DNA of 64,000 nt from Todiramphus chloris collaris. Taxonomy: Eukaryota; Chordata; Aves; Coraciiformes; Alcedinidae. This document shows, one piece after another, positions 49,201 to 61,975 of the stretch (within the stretch, counting starts at the first letter, position 1; each line of letters opens with the position of its first letter). Both the position numbers and the translations under genes were made by a program. The stretch is taken from assembly GCA_025345505.1 (NCBI GenBank), contig JANVCC010000076.1:11470547-11534546 (forward strand). The letters are read 5' to 3'. The notes beneath the pieces are model-generated. The model saw only the letters and a program-made list of their open reading frames with translations. It ran no database searches and had not been told where the DNA came from.

Positions 49201-51479
49201 TTTGAATTCTCAATGAAAATTCTTGTAACAGAATTATGGTAAAATATTTGTCCCTAGTCAGAGATATTTACAATTAGCCAAGGTTCTTTGTAATTCAGAA
49301 AAAATACTCCGCATTTAGAAAATAAACAAGTCTGCTATATAGGACAGTGATAGCATCCCTCCTCCTACACTGTGACTCTCACTATCAAGCCATGAGATTA
49401 TATCCTTCTTCTGGAATTAAGTGCTTATTCTAACAATAACACTTCAATAGCATGCAAAACTTTTCAATTAAACAGTTGTCAAGCAGCCTGATAAGGCATA
49501 CAAAGAGAACTGATAGCTGAGACAAGAGTACTACAACAAGTTTTGCAGTCATCCTAGCTACTGCCAAACAAATGCTTGATCAATGAGCATTCAAGAAGCA
49601 AACAAATTGCCATCACATTTCATACCAAAAATAGACAGGTAATTTTACTGAAAAGTTTCAACCATCTTCCAAGGTTTTTCTTTTGCTTTTCTTGGACTTT
49701 GCAGTCTTTTGCCTACTATTGCACCACTGACGTGTGCCGGCAAAGAAAACAGCAGTACAATAACTATTGCAAAGATGCTGATTGTAAAGAGAGAGTTACA
49801 CAATGCTTTTCTACATCCTCCTTGAAAGCAAATAAACACAACTTCTGAACAGCGATTAAAAATAATTAGGAAGGCATTACGTTTAAGTTCAACTTCTGAA
49901 TTCACATTTTCCTATCTCTCCCTGACCAATATTTCAACACTTTTACAGTCAGACATTCGTTTAGGCTTAAGAAGATTCATCCAAGAATGAGATCTCAGTA
50001 AAACAATATGTTGCCGGGTATTTGTAATCAACTGCACTTTTCAGTTTGCTTAACTTCCAAAATTAACCCTCTGCTCCAGTTTAGTTCTACTTCTCTCACA
50101 GTACAAAGTCAACGGAATATATGTTCCTAAACAACTTCAGCATACTTGAGAAATCCTGTTCAGAGATTAACTTCTTGCTGTTCCAAATAAATAAGCTTAG
50201 ACTAATGAAGTGTTCCAAGTACTTTTTAGATTGTGTTATCAATGAAAAACTCATTTTTGCTCTGAGGTTTTTCTCTGAGGCAACCAAAGTCTGTCACTAA
50301 GAAGTCTGACAATTTTTTTTTTAATTTTTTTATAGCAACTGATGCAGCTAACACTTAGCTTCCTACAGGTATTCTTATGACCAAATTTAAGTGTATACTC
50401 CAATGACTGCAGGATCAGACCTAGATTTCATTTACCTATCTTCACCTGTACTCCACAAGAATTGATATCATAGCCTATCAGTAGTGGCAAGAGAAAATTA
50501 AGTACTGAGTTATAATGCATCACAAGCATCTTCAGATTTGGTTTTGTGATAGCTATCAATTTGACAAAAAAAATTCTATGATTCTTATTTAAAATCAGCT
50601 TTAAAACAAACACTGTTACAAGCCATTAACACCTTAATAAGACCTCAAGATGTAGCTTGCAGAATGTATTTTTCACATATTTATCTTCTAAAAATCACCC
50701 AGTTAAATAAAAGCTTTAAAGTTTTAGTGAAAACCAATAAGCACAAAATTTACTTTTCTTCACGGAAGTACTCAATGTATGATGATATTTAACAAAAAAA
50801 AAAAAAAGAAAGAAAAAAAAAAGGAAGCTGACAATCAACACGGCAGACCAAAAGATTTCAATTAAAAAAGCTGAATTTTGCTTTGCTTTCCCCAGTTGCA
50901 ACAATTGTAACAATAACATAGGAACTTGTTATTTCTCATTTCAGAAAGATCCTAGTGTTTCTTAATTCAAATCGTCAAGACAGTGAAACCTAAGCATTTT
51001 TAAGCTGATTTTCTAACCACGTTAAAAGATGGCCACAGGAACAGCTACACAGGAATTGCCATTTCCTGGAGACACACAGAATTCCTCATCCTTACTTTAC
51101 TACCTGTCATTTCCACAGGGTCAAGCATTTGTTCAGTAAACATCCCCCAAGAGCCTAAAGTTCAGTTGCAGTGGCTATTCCTAGAGTTGACTCCAACCCT
51201 GCCACACTAAAGCACTGGTGCCCAAATCATACCTCTCCTTTTCAATAAAAAAACCTCAAGCAGTTAGTGAAGAAATACAGTCTTCTTGCAAATGTACACT
51301 GTTTCAACAAAAATTACTTCCGTATATACGAACTGGCACCTGAAAAATGGTCTCATTTGGATGAAAGAGCCCACTTTGAAGGGACTCTGCCAGAGGTGAG
51401 TGACATGAAAAGGATAGTAACTGACTTACTGTTCACTGCTCCTTTCAACACCAACACTAGAGCAGCTCATGAAGGTAGT
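46256..51479. other. Unassigned AT-rich DNA
   Basis: About 5.2 kb. A purine-rich patch lies at 46395-46560. A small TTTTTATGTC tandem is at 48847-48876 and an A run at 50791-50823. The + frame 47619-48014 (131 codons) has no recognised motif. No gene or repeat family supported. Confidence 0.45.
48847..48876. repeat. Short TTTTTATGTC tandem repeat
   Basis: About 2.5 copies of a 10-base unit (ATTTTTATGTC, TTTTTATGTC, TTTATTTT). Confidence 0.85.
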
Positions 51480-51880
51480 AGCTGCCACCTTCAAAACATG
51501 AGTGAGTCTAGCTAGCAGACCTGTGGAATCTGTTGTGAAAGGATGCAACAAAACACTCACATGGGTTCAAAGAGAAATTGGACAAGGTCACAGAAGAGAA
51601 ATCATTCAAGAGTTTCTGAATAAACAGAAACAATCTCTGGCTCAGAGATTATGTGAGCTGAAAGCAGATGGAGAGCAAGCACAAAAAGAAAAGTATTTAA
51701 CACTTATCTTGCTCTCAATGTTCCCTATGCTTCCACTTACAGATGTTTTTGAGATTGGTCATGTGAAGAATTAGGGAACTTCTGGGTTCCTGTACACAAT
51801 TTTCTCTTTTATGGCTGCTATCAGACACAGGATACTAATCTAGAAAGAGTGTCAGTGGGGTACAGCATGGCAATTCTTCT
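51480..51880 (+). mobile_element. Old CR1-type LINE 3' region
   Basis: 'GTGGAATCTGTTGTGAAAGG' 'ATGCAACAAAACACTCACATGGGTTCAAAGAGAAATTGGACAA' near 51522-51585 matches the older amniote CR1 segment 'ATGGGTTCAAAAAGGGATTGGACAAATTCATGG'. Near 51809-51860 'GGCTGCTATCAGACACAGGA' 'TACTAATCTAGAAAG..GTACAGCATGGC' matches its tail 'AGACAGGATACTGGGCTAGATGGACC..CAGTATGGC'. It explains the + open frame at 51502-51774, which is a shadow. Between the two anchors the sequence is strongly diverged. Confidence 0.7.
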
Positions 51881-51944
51881 TTTTAAAATTATGTAATAAA
51901 CACATTTTCAAACAAAACATTCCGATTAAAGTATAGAATTTTGT

Positions 51945-52010
51945 AAAGTAAAGTATTTTGATATTTGATATTGATATTATTTGATATAAAGTAAAGTATT
52001 TTGATATTTG
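51945..52010. repeat. 23-bp direct repeat in an AT-rich tract
   Basis: AAAGTAAAGTATTTTGATAT followed by TTG occurs identically at 51945-51967 and 51988-52010, separated by ATATTGATATTATTTGATAT-like sequence. Recent local duplication. Confidence 0.95.
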
Positions 52011-55000
52011 GGTACCCCTCCAAAACCTCCAGCTTGGTAAAACACATTAAATTTGAATGTTTTAATGAGCCTGACCCTTCATTCAAAATATTTATGAAGT
52101 TATTACACCTCTACTGGCATAGCACCACTGATTATTTTCCATCAAAACTTCTACAGCAGTTTCATAGCTTTGCCTCCTACACACTGTATGTGCACAAGGT
52201 CTCAATGGGCAGCAGATTGGTCAAACAGCCCTGGCTACCATTTTTCTCCTCAAAAAAACCCCAAATGACTCACGCTGGGTTGGCTCTGCAGGTTGTTTTC
52301 CTTCCTGAAAAGGGACAGAAAAAAAACCAGATGGAAGAATAAGTCACAGGTATCAGCCTGTTCTGTAATTTGGGGGACCTCTGTACTCCTGTTTGTCCAC
52401 TCTCCAAACAGAAGTGGGTTATGTCAGAGAAATGAGAGGGGAAAAAAAAATTGTAAATACAAAAAAAATACTAACCTCCTGCTAAAAATATCTAGTATTA
52501 GAATGTGAGAAGACACAGTTCTTGCCCACATTTAAAAGAGCCAGTAAATATGATTTAGCGTGTTACAAACAAACAAGCCTTTCATGCATCAGTAAGCTAG
52601 CTGAAACATTATTTAGAGAATACTGTTGCTAAAACATAGGCAGGTTGATATCAGAAAATATACTCAGCAGGCTTGCTGTAAAGGAAACTAAGGGTTTTCA
52701 GGCTAGTGGAATTTTATAACAACAGTGAACCAAGGAGCAATTGATGAAAAAACTACTCTTGAAAAGCCTCCCCCCCCAAAGCCTCAACAGGCCATAAGTA
52801 AAAGTAACAATTAAATACATGACAGAAAAAGAATAATCAACAAGGTATTATAGCACATCAAGGTGAATATTCTACTCACCAACTTCCTGGATTTTAACAA
52901 CTAATTCAGAACAAGACAGATTCACTCTGGGTAGTCCATTGAAGACTGATATTTAGTAAAAAAAAAAAGTTAAGATGTATACAACATTTTTTTGGAGAAT
53001 ATTAAAATGAGTACATCCCAAACTGAATACAGCATTCCAAGCAAGCACTTTTTAAATACACAGCATTCCAAGTAGGCACACAATGTACAAAAAAAAAAAG
53101 GCTTTAAATGGTAATTAAACTAAAACAATTCAAAAACAGTGAAAGTTGACAACAGTCATCTTAAAGAGGATGCCAAAAAAGCATTAGAAAGATCATGCAT
53201 GTGAACTATAACCGAGACACACAAAGTAATACACAAAACAAAAAATACTGTAAGAAGTTTAACTGGAGTTTTATAACAACAAGAATATATTCAACTAAAC
53301 TCTAGGGTTAAAATATCATGAATAACAGAAGACGTAACTACAAAATTAATGATTAATATGAGACAATGCATTTCTGTACAACAATTGCTCAGATCCCCAG
53401 GCTTCGTTAAAAAAAAAGTAAAAAATATTTTAAAAATAAAATCACCTAAACTACAAACCTAGCATACTTTAAAAAGTCTTAACATGTTTTATTCAACAGC
53501 GTAATAAGCTGTGACAATTAAGACTCATCTTGAAGAACAGTGAACTACTATAATTCTTATACTTGAAACAGTCCTTTCCAAAAAGTGAATCTGCAAAGAA
53601 AGAAAAGTCCAAAAGGTACATGTTCTGTAATGAAATTCTAATTCTTTTCTGGAGATGGCAACTGAAGGCAGAGAGAATACCACAAAAGTTAAACTTTTAG
53701 CTGGAATTTCCACCCTCCCCCCCAATCTTTAGCAGCAGCCAGCAAGCATAGCCATAGCTCTGCAATAGCCACAGCACATGTGCTGCCTTTAGCCCAGCTC
53801 AGAAACTGAAAAAAAAGTTTGGTAGGTTCTATGGAGAGTAGCATAGTAGTCAGGATGCAAGATCTGAACATACTGCGATAAGGGAGGTCACAGAAAATAA
53901 TATGACTGTAATGAGGACCTTGTTACTGCAGTGGTGGGATACAGCAGCAGAGGATACAAATCCACAGGAAACTAGGTTTTGTTAGCTCTCCTGCTCATAG
54001 AACAATTTGTTTCCCTTGTGTTTTACAGATTTGAATACTAATATTCCTGCACGCTGTAGCTTTGATCACTGTGTTAAATGTAGCTCTACTGAATAAAAGG
54101 ATTAGTTTCTCCAGATTGGCACAGCTATGACTATGATATGAAGAGAACTCCAGGGAAAAACCTTTGAAGATCAAGTATATGCTCAATTTTGTAGGTTGAA
54201 TTGGCAGTAATAGCTGAAGGTGTTTTTCGTCATGCATATAGCTTACAGTATGATACATACAACAATACTTCTGCATTTTAATATACAGATTATAAGCATT
54301 TTTAGATTACTTAAATTTTTCCTGCTGTTAAAAGGGGCAATCCCACTCTCCTCTTCACAAAAGGCTAAGAAGTAAGGCAACATCAGGCACTCGTGCTTTT
54401 TCACAGACAGACGGATTTGAGAATGGGACAACAGAACCACAAAAGCCAAAAAGGGGTGCAAAAAAAAAATCATCCCTTTTGGCTACAGCACACAGTCCCC
54501 ACCAGCTTCAGCAGATCATCAAACCAGAACCATGAGGTTTCAGGGCACAGTCAAGCTGATCTAATGGCCAGACAGTGCCCAAAGGATTCAGTATCAGCTG
54601 TGCATCCCCTGGGCCAGCTCTAACACACATCCCATGGCACACTGAGCCAACTCAATTTGATTTTTAGTTCCCCTCTCACTTAAAATTCAAGGAACTAAAA
54701 TGGTAGAAAACCAACGGCACAAAATTAATCGCCAAAAAGTCAGATTAAACCAGTATCTTACATAGGAAGAGGTTGGGGGTGGGAGAAGCTGTGTGGAACT
54801 ATTCCTTTCACAGCAGTAACTAAGTAGGTCAAATGCAATATGAAATGACAATCCCATAAAGGACAAGTGAATAGAACATCTTAAGAACCCTCTAGGTTTG
54901 CAAAGTTCGAAAAAAAAATTTATGAAGGAAGGCTAATTTGTTTCAATTTTAAGTTTCTCTTTTTTAATCTTTGCTAGGTCATGCCTAACCTACGCAATCA

Positions 55001-57818
55001 ACTTTGTTCCCACCACACTGCAGCGTAAATGAACAATAGGAACGAGAAGGACCAAAACGTTAACATTTCTTTTGTGCCACCAAACAAGCTTTTGTTTTTC
55101 CAGCCATTCCCAGCACCCTTTTGAAAGGTTCCCACAGCCCATGTAAACAACACACAAGCTGAGCAGGATGACTGTACGTACCTCCTACATAGGCAGTCAG
55201 CAACCGCAGCGTGTAGCTCCCGTAACTAGAGAGCAGCACATCCACCCCATGACATGGGACACCACCCACCTCTACCCTTCAAACAAAAAAGACCTGCCTG
55301 TGCTCCTGACTCATACCGAGTGTTATCTACTGCTCCCACCAGGCACAGCCAAACACCAGTACTGGCTGAGCTGAAGTTTTGAGCCTCAGTTATTTCAGCA
55401 CCAGCCTACTACTTCTCTGTTGCATATCAGGAGTTACTTGATTTCAAAATAGTAAAGCATAGCAGTACTCAAAGTACAAATAACAACAAAACAATTCGCA
55501 AGGTTTACCATGGCAATGAGCTAAAAAGCTGGGAATACAAGACAAAACTTAAAATGAACAGTTATGTCCTAGAAACAAGTAACGGTGAGTATCAAAGCTG
55601 TTACGCTGCAGCAAGTCATGCCTAAGAACCACGCTAGTTTTAGTGCACTCTCAGGTATGTAAAATTTCAAAATTGTTAAACATCAAGACAAGCCAAGAAA
55701 CTGTCATTACGGAGGTAATCAGGGTCATTAACGGGTTTGAAGAGTGGAATAGACGTTGAGCTATCTAAACCCACACAAGATAATATTAGTAGGACCTATT
55801 TCACCCATTTATTGCTTTCCTGAAGATACCATAGTTAGAAGTACTGTGTTACTAAGGGCCTGCCAAAACTTGCATGCTACTCTTGCTAAGCTTCATGAAG
55901 ATGAAGCGGTCATTCAGGACCACATGCTACACAGCTGGTAATGCAGAGCAAGTCCAGGGCAAGACAGAGTCTTGCTGGGAGTCAAGCAGCGACTAAGTCC
56001 AGCTCTTAACCAGACCAGAGGCAGCACAGTCAGAATCTACCTTCTAGCACAGATAACGCAGCACGCCATAAAGCAAAGGGGTACAACTGCCCCCTTCTAC
56101 CAGAGGTTTGTCAAAAGGATGTACATCTGCCCCCTTCTTGACTGCACAGCGAAGTTTAAGCATGCACCAGATGGACGGTCTGCGATGGGGCAAGCACGGT
56201 GGGTTCAATCACTGTCTCCCTCCCCCAGGACTCTTGCAACAACTAGCAATTTAAGACAAAAAGCCATTCCCAAATACAGTGACCCAAACAAACTGATTAG
56301 CTCAAATTCCATCTTGCTGGAATATGCAATAGGGCCAGTTATCTAGGTACGTGGAGAAAGAGTCAAAAGTTTCCTGACCGAAACAAAAAAAACAACCCAC
56401 ATCAAAAACACAGCAACTTTGCCTTAGCATGATTTAAAGGATGCTGAAGATGTCCTCAAGATCCATAACAACTGTCACTATTGTACTCTGCAGTAAAGAA
56501 AAAAGTTACCTGTCATTGCTGTAATCCACCTACTCACAGAAATGCTACAGATCTGAAGACATACTCATCAGCTCTGGCAACAGACAAAACTGCCACAGCA
56601 GAACTCGGAGACAAACGTTACTAATAACTTGGGCAAGATCTCCAAGATCCCAGTCTCAGGGCCCTTTTCTATTACGCTAGAAGATCTCTTTCAGCATCAC
56701 TGGGTGAATTAAAACAAGACGATATTAACAGCACGAGAAATAGGTACTCCTGGCAAACTGCAGGTTTACTGAGTACCTGACCCTAGCTCAGGGCCACAAG
56801 TAACACTGCTTAGCAAAGACACAGCATTTGGTAAAGCAAAGGTGTGGACATCCTGTCTTTAAAAGGGATTCAAAACCATGCCAAGCTACGTGTGACCACA
56901 TTTGCCAAAAAAGATAAGTAACATTTCTTCAGAGAGGCCTCAATCCAAAGTTGTTGTTTTTGTTATCATTGTTAAGTGGTTACAGCCTTAAACACTTAAG
57001 AAAATATTCTTTTAATAAAACAGCATTATTAGGCAACAGGGAAGTCAACAAAGCACATACCCACTGGTCAGGTCTAGCAAAAGAAAAAAAAAAGCCTGCT
57101 AGATTTTGCAGCTATTGCAAGAGCTAGCAAGTGACTTCTCAAGCATGAACTATGCTACAATGCTGAAAGGCTTGCACTCGCCAGGGAACACACTGAGCAG
57201 CTTACCCTCCTAAAAAGGGAAGTTGGGAAAAAGCTTGAAACCTTTTCTTTCCCACTGGCTTTGGCTTGTCAGTCATTTAGCAAGACAAGTAGCTTGTCCT
57301 GAATTAGCCTCTTCACTTCTGAAAACATTGTGACTATTGTAATTTCTGCAGATGTATAAGGACACACATTCTATCCTATACAGGACAGCACGTATTTTAC
57401 ATAAGGAGAAAAATATCCTTTCACATGCAGTTTGTAATACAGCAAACTCCCTATAAGCATAGGCAGATCTTGCACGCTACAGCAGATCTAAACATAAAGT
57501 CTCACTTGGAAGAAAACATGATAGACAGTACCCTGAAACATGCATGCTCTGAAAGCATTAACCAGCATCTGTGAGAACAGAGCCAACGTGTGCAGCAAGG
57601 ACACTATGCCAGTCAGAGTCAAGCAGATACTGTCAACATCACACACCCTGGGTTTGCAGTTCCTGTCCTTCAGAAATGCAAAGCAATTGCCACAGCCTAC
57701 AACACCACAAAGCCATGGCTGAGTAACCCTGGCTCGGTATGACCAAGTTCAGCAGTACTTCATGAGAAAAACCTCACCAACACTTCACGTGCAGTCATCT
57801 CTCCTCCACCACCCCTAG
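52011..57818. other. Unassigned AT-rich DNA
   Basis: About 5.8 kb. It contains a near-duplicate of about 31 bases at 53024-53085 (AGCATTCCAAG..GCAC twice). No supported gene, RNA or repeat family. Open frames such as 55972-56346 (+) lack motifs and coding bias. Confidence 0.45.
53024..53085. repeat. Diverged tandem duplication, about 31 bp
   Basis: Two copies of ACAGCATTCCAAG followed by (CA/TA)(A/G)GCAC, 31 bases apart, with the segment between them also partly similar. Older than the identical pairs at 26.0 and 51.9 kb. Confidence 0.75.
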
Positions 57819-58006
57819 AGTTTTTTGATGATCCCAGCAAAGGAACACACTGGAGAGGATTCTGGCAACCTGTATCACATCAAGGTCTCCTCCCTAGCCA
57901 CCCAGACATTTCTAAAGGAGGAAGTGCTGAAGAGAGTGAACAACAAGCTTTGACATCAGACCAAAAGGTTGAGGAACTGGAAAAGGGAACACAGGAACAA
58001 GCATAG
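57819..58006 (+). CDS. Possible terminal exon or old gene remnant, unknown
   Basis: A textbook pyrimidine-rich acceptor (CATCTCTCCTCCACCACCCC TAG) ends at 57818. From there a + frame without ATG runs 62 codons to TAG at 58004-58006. It reads FFDDPSKGTHWRGFWQPV, then SHPDISKGGSAEESEQQ, then an acidic end KVEELEKGTQEQA. The same frame stays open about 25 codons upstream of the acceptor. An AATAAA hexamer is at about 58424, suitable as a poly-A signal. No protein family is recognised. It lies 1.2 kb before an LTR on the same strand, so an origin in old element sequence is possible, as is chance. Confidence 0.22.
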
Positions 58007-59217
58007 CTATTTTCCCAGAACCAGGTTTCCAATTTTCAAGGAGAGACCCAAGAGCAAAGAGGGGGGAACAGGGAAGGGAAAGAACGAAGCCACGATTACA
58101 ACCCAGGATACTGCAGTAGGAAGACTCACTGATTTCTGTTTATGAAGAGTTTAGAAGAAACTATTGCAACTCCTCCTCCTCAGTGACACCTTCTCCACAG
58201 CTCCAGAAGGCCAGATGTCACCACTGCACGTGAACACCTCTCGGCTCCACCTATGGGCAGCTCTCTTGCTTTGGTAAGGAGGCAAATCTTGTGTTTAGAA
58301 AGCATTGCTTCAGCAGTACGCCCTGCCCTCCAAGTACACCTCACCTCAGTCAGACCATGGATGAAGAGCTCATAAGACTTCTCGGTGCTGATTCTCCAGA
58401 GAGAGAAATTGCTTTTATCTCTTAATAAATTGTATGTTTAAAATACAATTTAAGGTAAATAGCAATGCAAAATGTGTCATACCAGTACAACTCTAAATTA
58501 GAGCCAAACGTGAAAGCATATACAATTAAAACATCCCATGTTTCTCCATTTTAGAGCTTTATTTGTGGTTGGTCAAAAACCTAGACAAATCTTACTAATT
58601 CATACTGCAGTGGCCAACACTGATCACGTCGGACAGGTTTAGGGAAGGGAGGGTAGGGGGGAAACAGCTGTTTGAGAGCAAATCTTGCTCTGGTAGCTAC
58701 TTGTGAGCATGCACCTTCTGAAACCATCACATCAGAACAGCACAGACCAACACTCCTTGTCCTCCAGCACAAAGCCAACCATCTCAGCTCAAAATGCAGC
58801 CAAAGCTTATCTGAGCCAAGCAAGCTAGTTTTGGGCAATGACTATTTCACACACCTCCTTTTAGCAGCCAGGCTGTGGGTGCTGTGTTCGCTAGACAATG
58901 GAAACAGCTTAAATTCCCGCAGCAACTGGGGCAAGATGTCCACTACGATGTTAAGACACCACCTTATGAAAAAAACGCATTGTTTCGCCCTTGTAAGAAT
59001 AACTGTAGTTGTTGCAGAGAATACTAACAAAACAAAATATTCAAGAGCTACTGAATAATAAAGGCCTATTTTGCCATGATGAACAGTCTTGAGGAGATGA
59101 ACACGTAGTTTTTGCCATGGTGAGCATGAACCAGATTGAATACAGTAGTTCCTTTTTATGCTGACATTCCTTCCTTTTGAAGTACTTGACCTTGTAAACT
59201 AAATTATAATCTAATAT
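58007..59217. other. Unassigned DNA upstream of the LTR
   Basis: About 1.2 kb. A small perfect hairpin (9-base arms 58427-58435 and 58443-58451) lies next to an AATAAA. Open frames at 58672-59058 (+) and 58838-58581 (-) have no motif. No tRNA primer site or polypurine tract was identified that would tie this stretch to the adjacent LTR. Confidence 0.4.
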
Positions 59218-59668
59218 TGTCCTGCTTTCACTGGGATAGAATCCCAGGGCAGCCACGGTCCGCAGGCCATTAGCAGTTTGGGGTCAGCCAGGGCAGCTGA
59301 ACCAAGCTGGCCACAGGTATATCCCAGGCCATAAACATCACGCTCGGTATAACGGGGGAAGTTTGCTGAGGAGAAGGGGCCTCCTGCTTGGGCTCCTGCT
59401 CTTGCTCAAGCTCCTCCTGACCCCGCTCCCCTTCCTGCTCCCAAGGACTGCTTTCCCGCTTATTGTGACCACTGTACATTGGCTGGGCTGAGTATAACTT
59501 TGTTTATTCTGGCATTGGTATTAGTTTTGCTGTTTCATTAAATCCATTTTCATTTCAACTCATGAGTCTCTTTCCCTTTTCTCAATCCCCCTTCTCAGCT
59601 GGGGAGGGATCATCAGGTGATAGAGCAACGCTGTAGTTTAGTTCTGGATACAGGATAAACAGAGTAAT
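59218..59668 (+). mobile_element. Endogenous-retrovirus LTR, apparently solitary
   Basis: About 450 bases opening TGTCCTGCTTTCACTGGGAT and continuing near the 3' end with TTTCATTAAATCC, TTTTCATTTCAACTCATGAG and CTCAGCTGGGGAGGGATCA. The order of segments matches a family of LTRs common in bird genomes (TGTCCTGGTTTCAGCTGGGATAG .. TCATCTCAACCCACGAG .. CTGGGGGGGAGTGAG). TAATA just before the start and again near 59665-59669 may be the target duplication. No partner LTR and no recognisable gag-pol-env body is visible, so it is best read as a solo LTR. The ERV class is not decided from sequence alone. Old rather than fresh. Confidence 0.78.
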
Positions 59669-60454
59669 ACAAATGCATTATGTTTACAAATTTTAATTTT
59701 TTTAATCAATCTCTGGAAATAAATCAACTATTTCAAAGTAAATATATGGAAGGGAAAAAAACCCAACAAAAAAAACCCACAAGCAAGTCCTTCAGACATG
59801 ATATCCACCTTACTAACAAAAAAACAAACCAAAAGAAAAAATAACCCACAAAAAAAAAAAACACACCACGCATGCCTCACACCAGCATGGGTCTACTAGA
59901 AAATGCTTAGCTGCAATGTATACATTGATACAGGATGAACACTGCAGCAGCTGATGGGAATCACTGGTGGAAAGAACTAGGTAGGATTCACAACACTGCA
60001 ACAGAGAAATTGCTCCCAGCCCCTCTCCCTGCCCAAGAAATGCTCCCTCACAAGTGAGCTGCAATGCCCCTGGCACTCATTACAGCAAAAGAAAATGTCT
60101 TGCATATGCAGAGTGCTTGAAGGAGAAAAGCAAATGTGTACTTTAATATCTAGGAAAGCACCTAATCAAGCTATAATGTTTATTTACTGATTCCAGCTGA
60201 TCAGAGAACAGAGATAATTATTACTTCGATATTTCACCCATAATCTATATAAAGTGAAAGCTGGAGAACCACATTTCATTTTCTATTGAACACAAAACTG
60301 CAACAGGTGAGGAGTGGACAGAGATGAAGTATTCTTCCTCTCTCACCACACAGGCATTAGAAGGTGTCCAACACAGATGACAACTTGTACATTCAAAACA
60401 AGCCACGATCACTCAAGAGGAAGCCACTAAGGGCTGCCAAATGCACAGAAATGG
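59669..60454. other. Unassigned DNA with A/C-rich tract
   Basis: Directly after the LTR, 59750-59870 is rich in AACC and AAAA runs (three blocks of 6-11 As). The remainder is unassigned. Confidence 0.5.
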
Positions 60455-60625
60455 CACAGCCCTGAAGCACACGTTGCTAGTGACTGGAAGGGTGTTCTGG
60501 GACAGGGACTTGTAAGGACATGGTACTGCCTACAGTCTTGCACAGACATCCACCACTGCTAACCACTGAGAGACACAGGATACTGGGATAATCTGACCCT
60601 TGATTTAAGCCAGAACAGTCTGTGT
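60455..60625 (+). mobile_element. Probable old CR1-type LINE tail
   Basis: 'AACCACTGAGAGACACAGGA' 'TACTGGGATAATCTGACCC' parallels 'CTGGAGACAGGATACTGGGCTAGATGGACC..TCTGACCC' from the tail of older CR1 subfamilies, the same type as the 51.8 kb copy. Flanking similarity is weak, so the boundaries are rough. Confidence 0.5.
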
Positions 60626-61975
60626 AATAACCAGTACAACACAAAGTAAAACCAAGTAGTTTGTTAACAGTAAGTTAACTTCTGCTTGTATGTGGTTCCA
60701 AGTCTTTATATGGCAAATATTTGAAGTCTTTGTACTCCCTTAAAGGTACAAAGCACCAAAGGCTATCTTAAAGTCCATAGAAGTCATTCTGGTAGCCAGA
60801 CTTTGTCTATCCTCTAACTACACAGAGCATTTCAGTACAGAACCACTCATCAGGTTCCAAAAATGCACTATATCACGATACTTTCTGTCATGGAAGAGCA
60901 TTTTCAAGAGCAATTACATGTAATCCTCATCATCTCTTTCAAGAACTACCTGATATACACAGGCCATGCAAGAGAAGGCTGAAGCAGCTCTTTATGTTAC
61001 TTTTATTTCAAATGTCACGTACATACAGTCAGTTAACAAGCATGCGTTCTTCAGAAAAAGACCCAGAAGATTAAAACCACGTTCATTAAATAGAATCTGA
61101 ATTTAAAAACATGCTGACCAAAAGATACTTCACTTAGTTTACTTTGAAGAGACAGAACAGCAGCATTCCTCTCTGTTTAATAACATTGCCAGGCCCGAAT
61201 CACCACACACCATTCCTTTCTTTTACTGATTCTGAGACTACAAATTCCATTGAAGCAATTAACAAAACTTGCGCAAAGTACTGTGTGCATCCATAATGGA
61301 AGTAAAGTTAATTTGTCAGTCTAAGAGTCTAAAGATAAAAATGATTTCTTTCCCTCACCTAAAAAGCTACTTATTATAAAAGCTTCTCTAACAGTTAATG
61401 TAAATTAAACTCACTTTCTGATAAACATTATGTTTCCAAGCAGACTCTGCTGTAATAGTAAATTATTCAGCTTGAACAAAGGAACTACACTGATTAGATC
61501 TAAGCTGCAATAGGAGGAAAAATTTAAACCTTGACAAAAAAATCATTCTAACAACAAAGTAATATAACTTCTGGAGATATTTATGAACCTGGAATACCAA
61601 CAAGAATGCCTAAGTGCCATCAAGAGACAGAACCAAGCCACCATTAACAACCAGATGATGATGGAGTAGGGAAGGGCAGATTTAAGTTTGGAATCAGGAA
61701 GTGACATAAAAGCAAGTGTAATCACTATACTGAAAAAGGACATAGTGCCTTTTAGCTCCTGCAGGTATTAAATACAGCAGAGCATTCACCATCTCAACCC
61801 TGCGGCCTGAAGAGAACACAACTTCCTTTCCTTACCTCCTAGTGCTGAGGCCAAGAAAAGCTAAGAGTGCACTGAATGAAGAGTTCAACTTTTACTCCCA
61901 CCTTTTTAAAACAGCAGCAATGACAGGGAGCTTAAAATACAGAGATATTTTGGTCTAAAAAAGGAGTATTCGTAC
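60626..61975. other. Unassigned AT-rich DNA
   Basis: About 1.35 kb. A 66-codon minus-strand frame (61743-61543) follows a good acceptor-like site but has no donor. A 35-base acceptor/donor pair near 61.43 kb does not fit the phase of neighbours. Nothing supported. Confidence 0.45.

Noticed and set aside
51502-51774. 90-codon + frame
   Set aside because: It lies inside an old CR1 tail and is explained by it.
61840-61870. Excellent acceptor and donor only 9 bases apart on the minus strand
   Set aside because: A 9-base microexon cannot be supported from sequence alone and is more likely a decoy.
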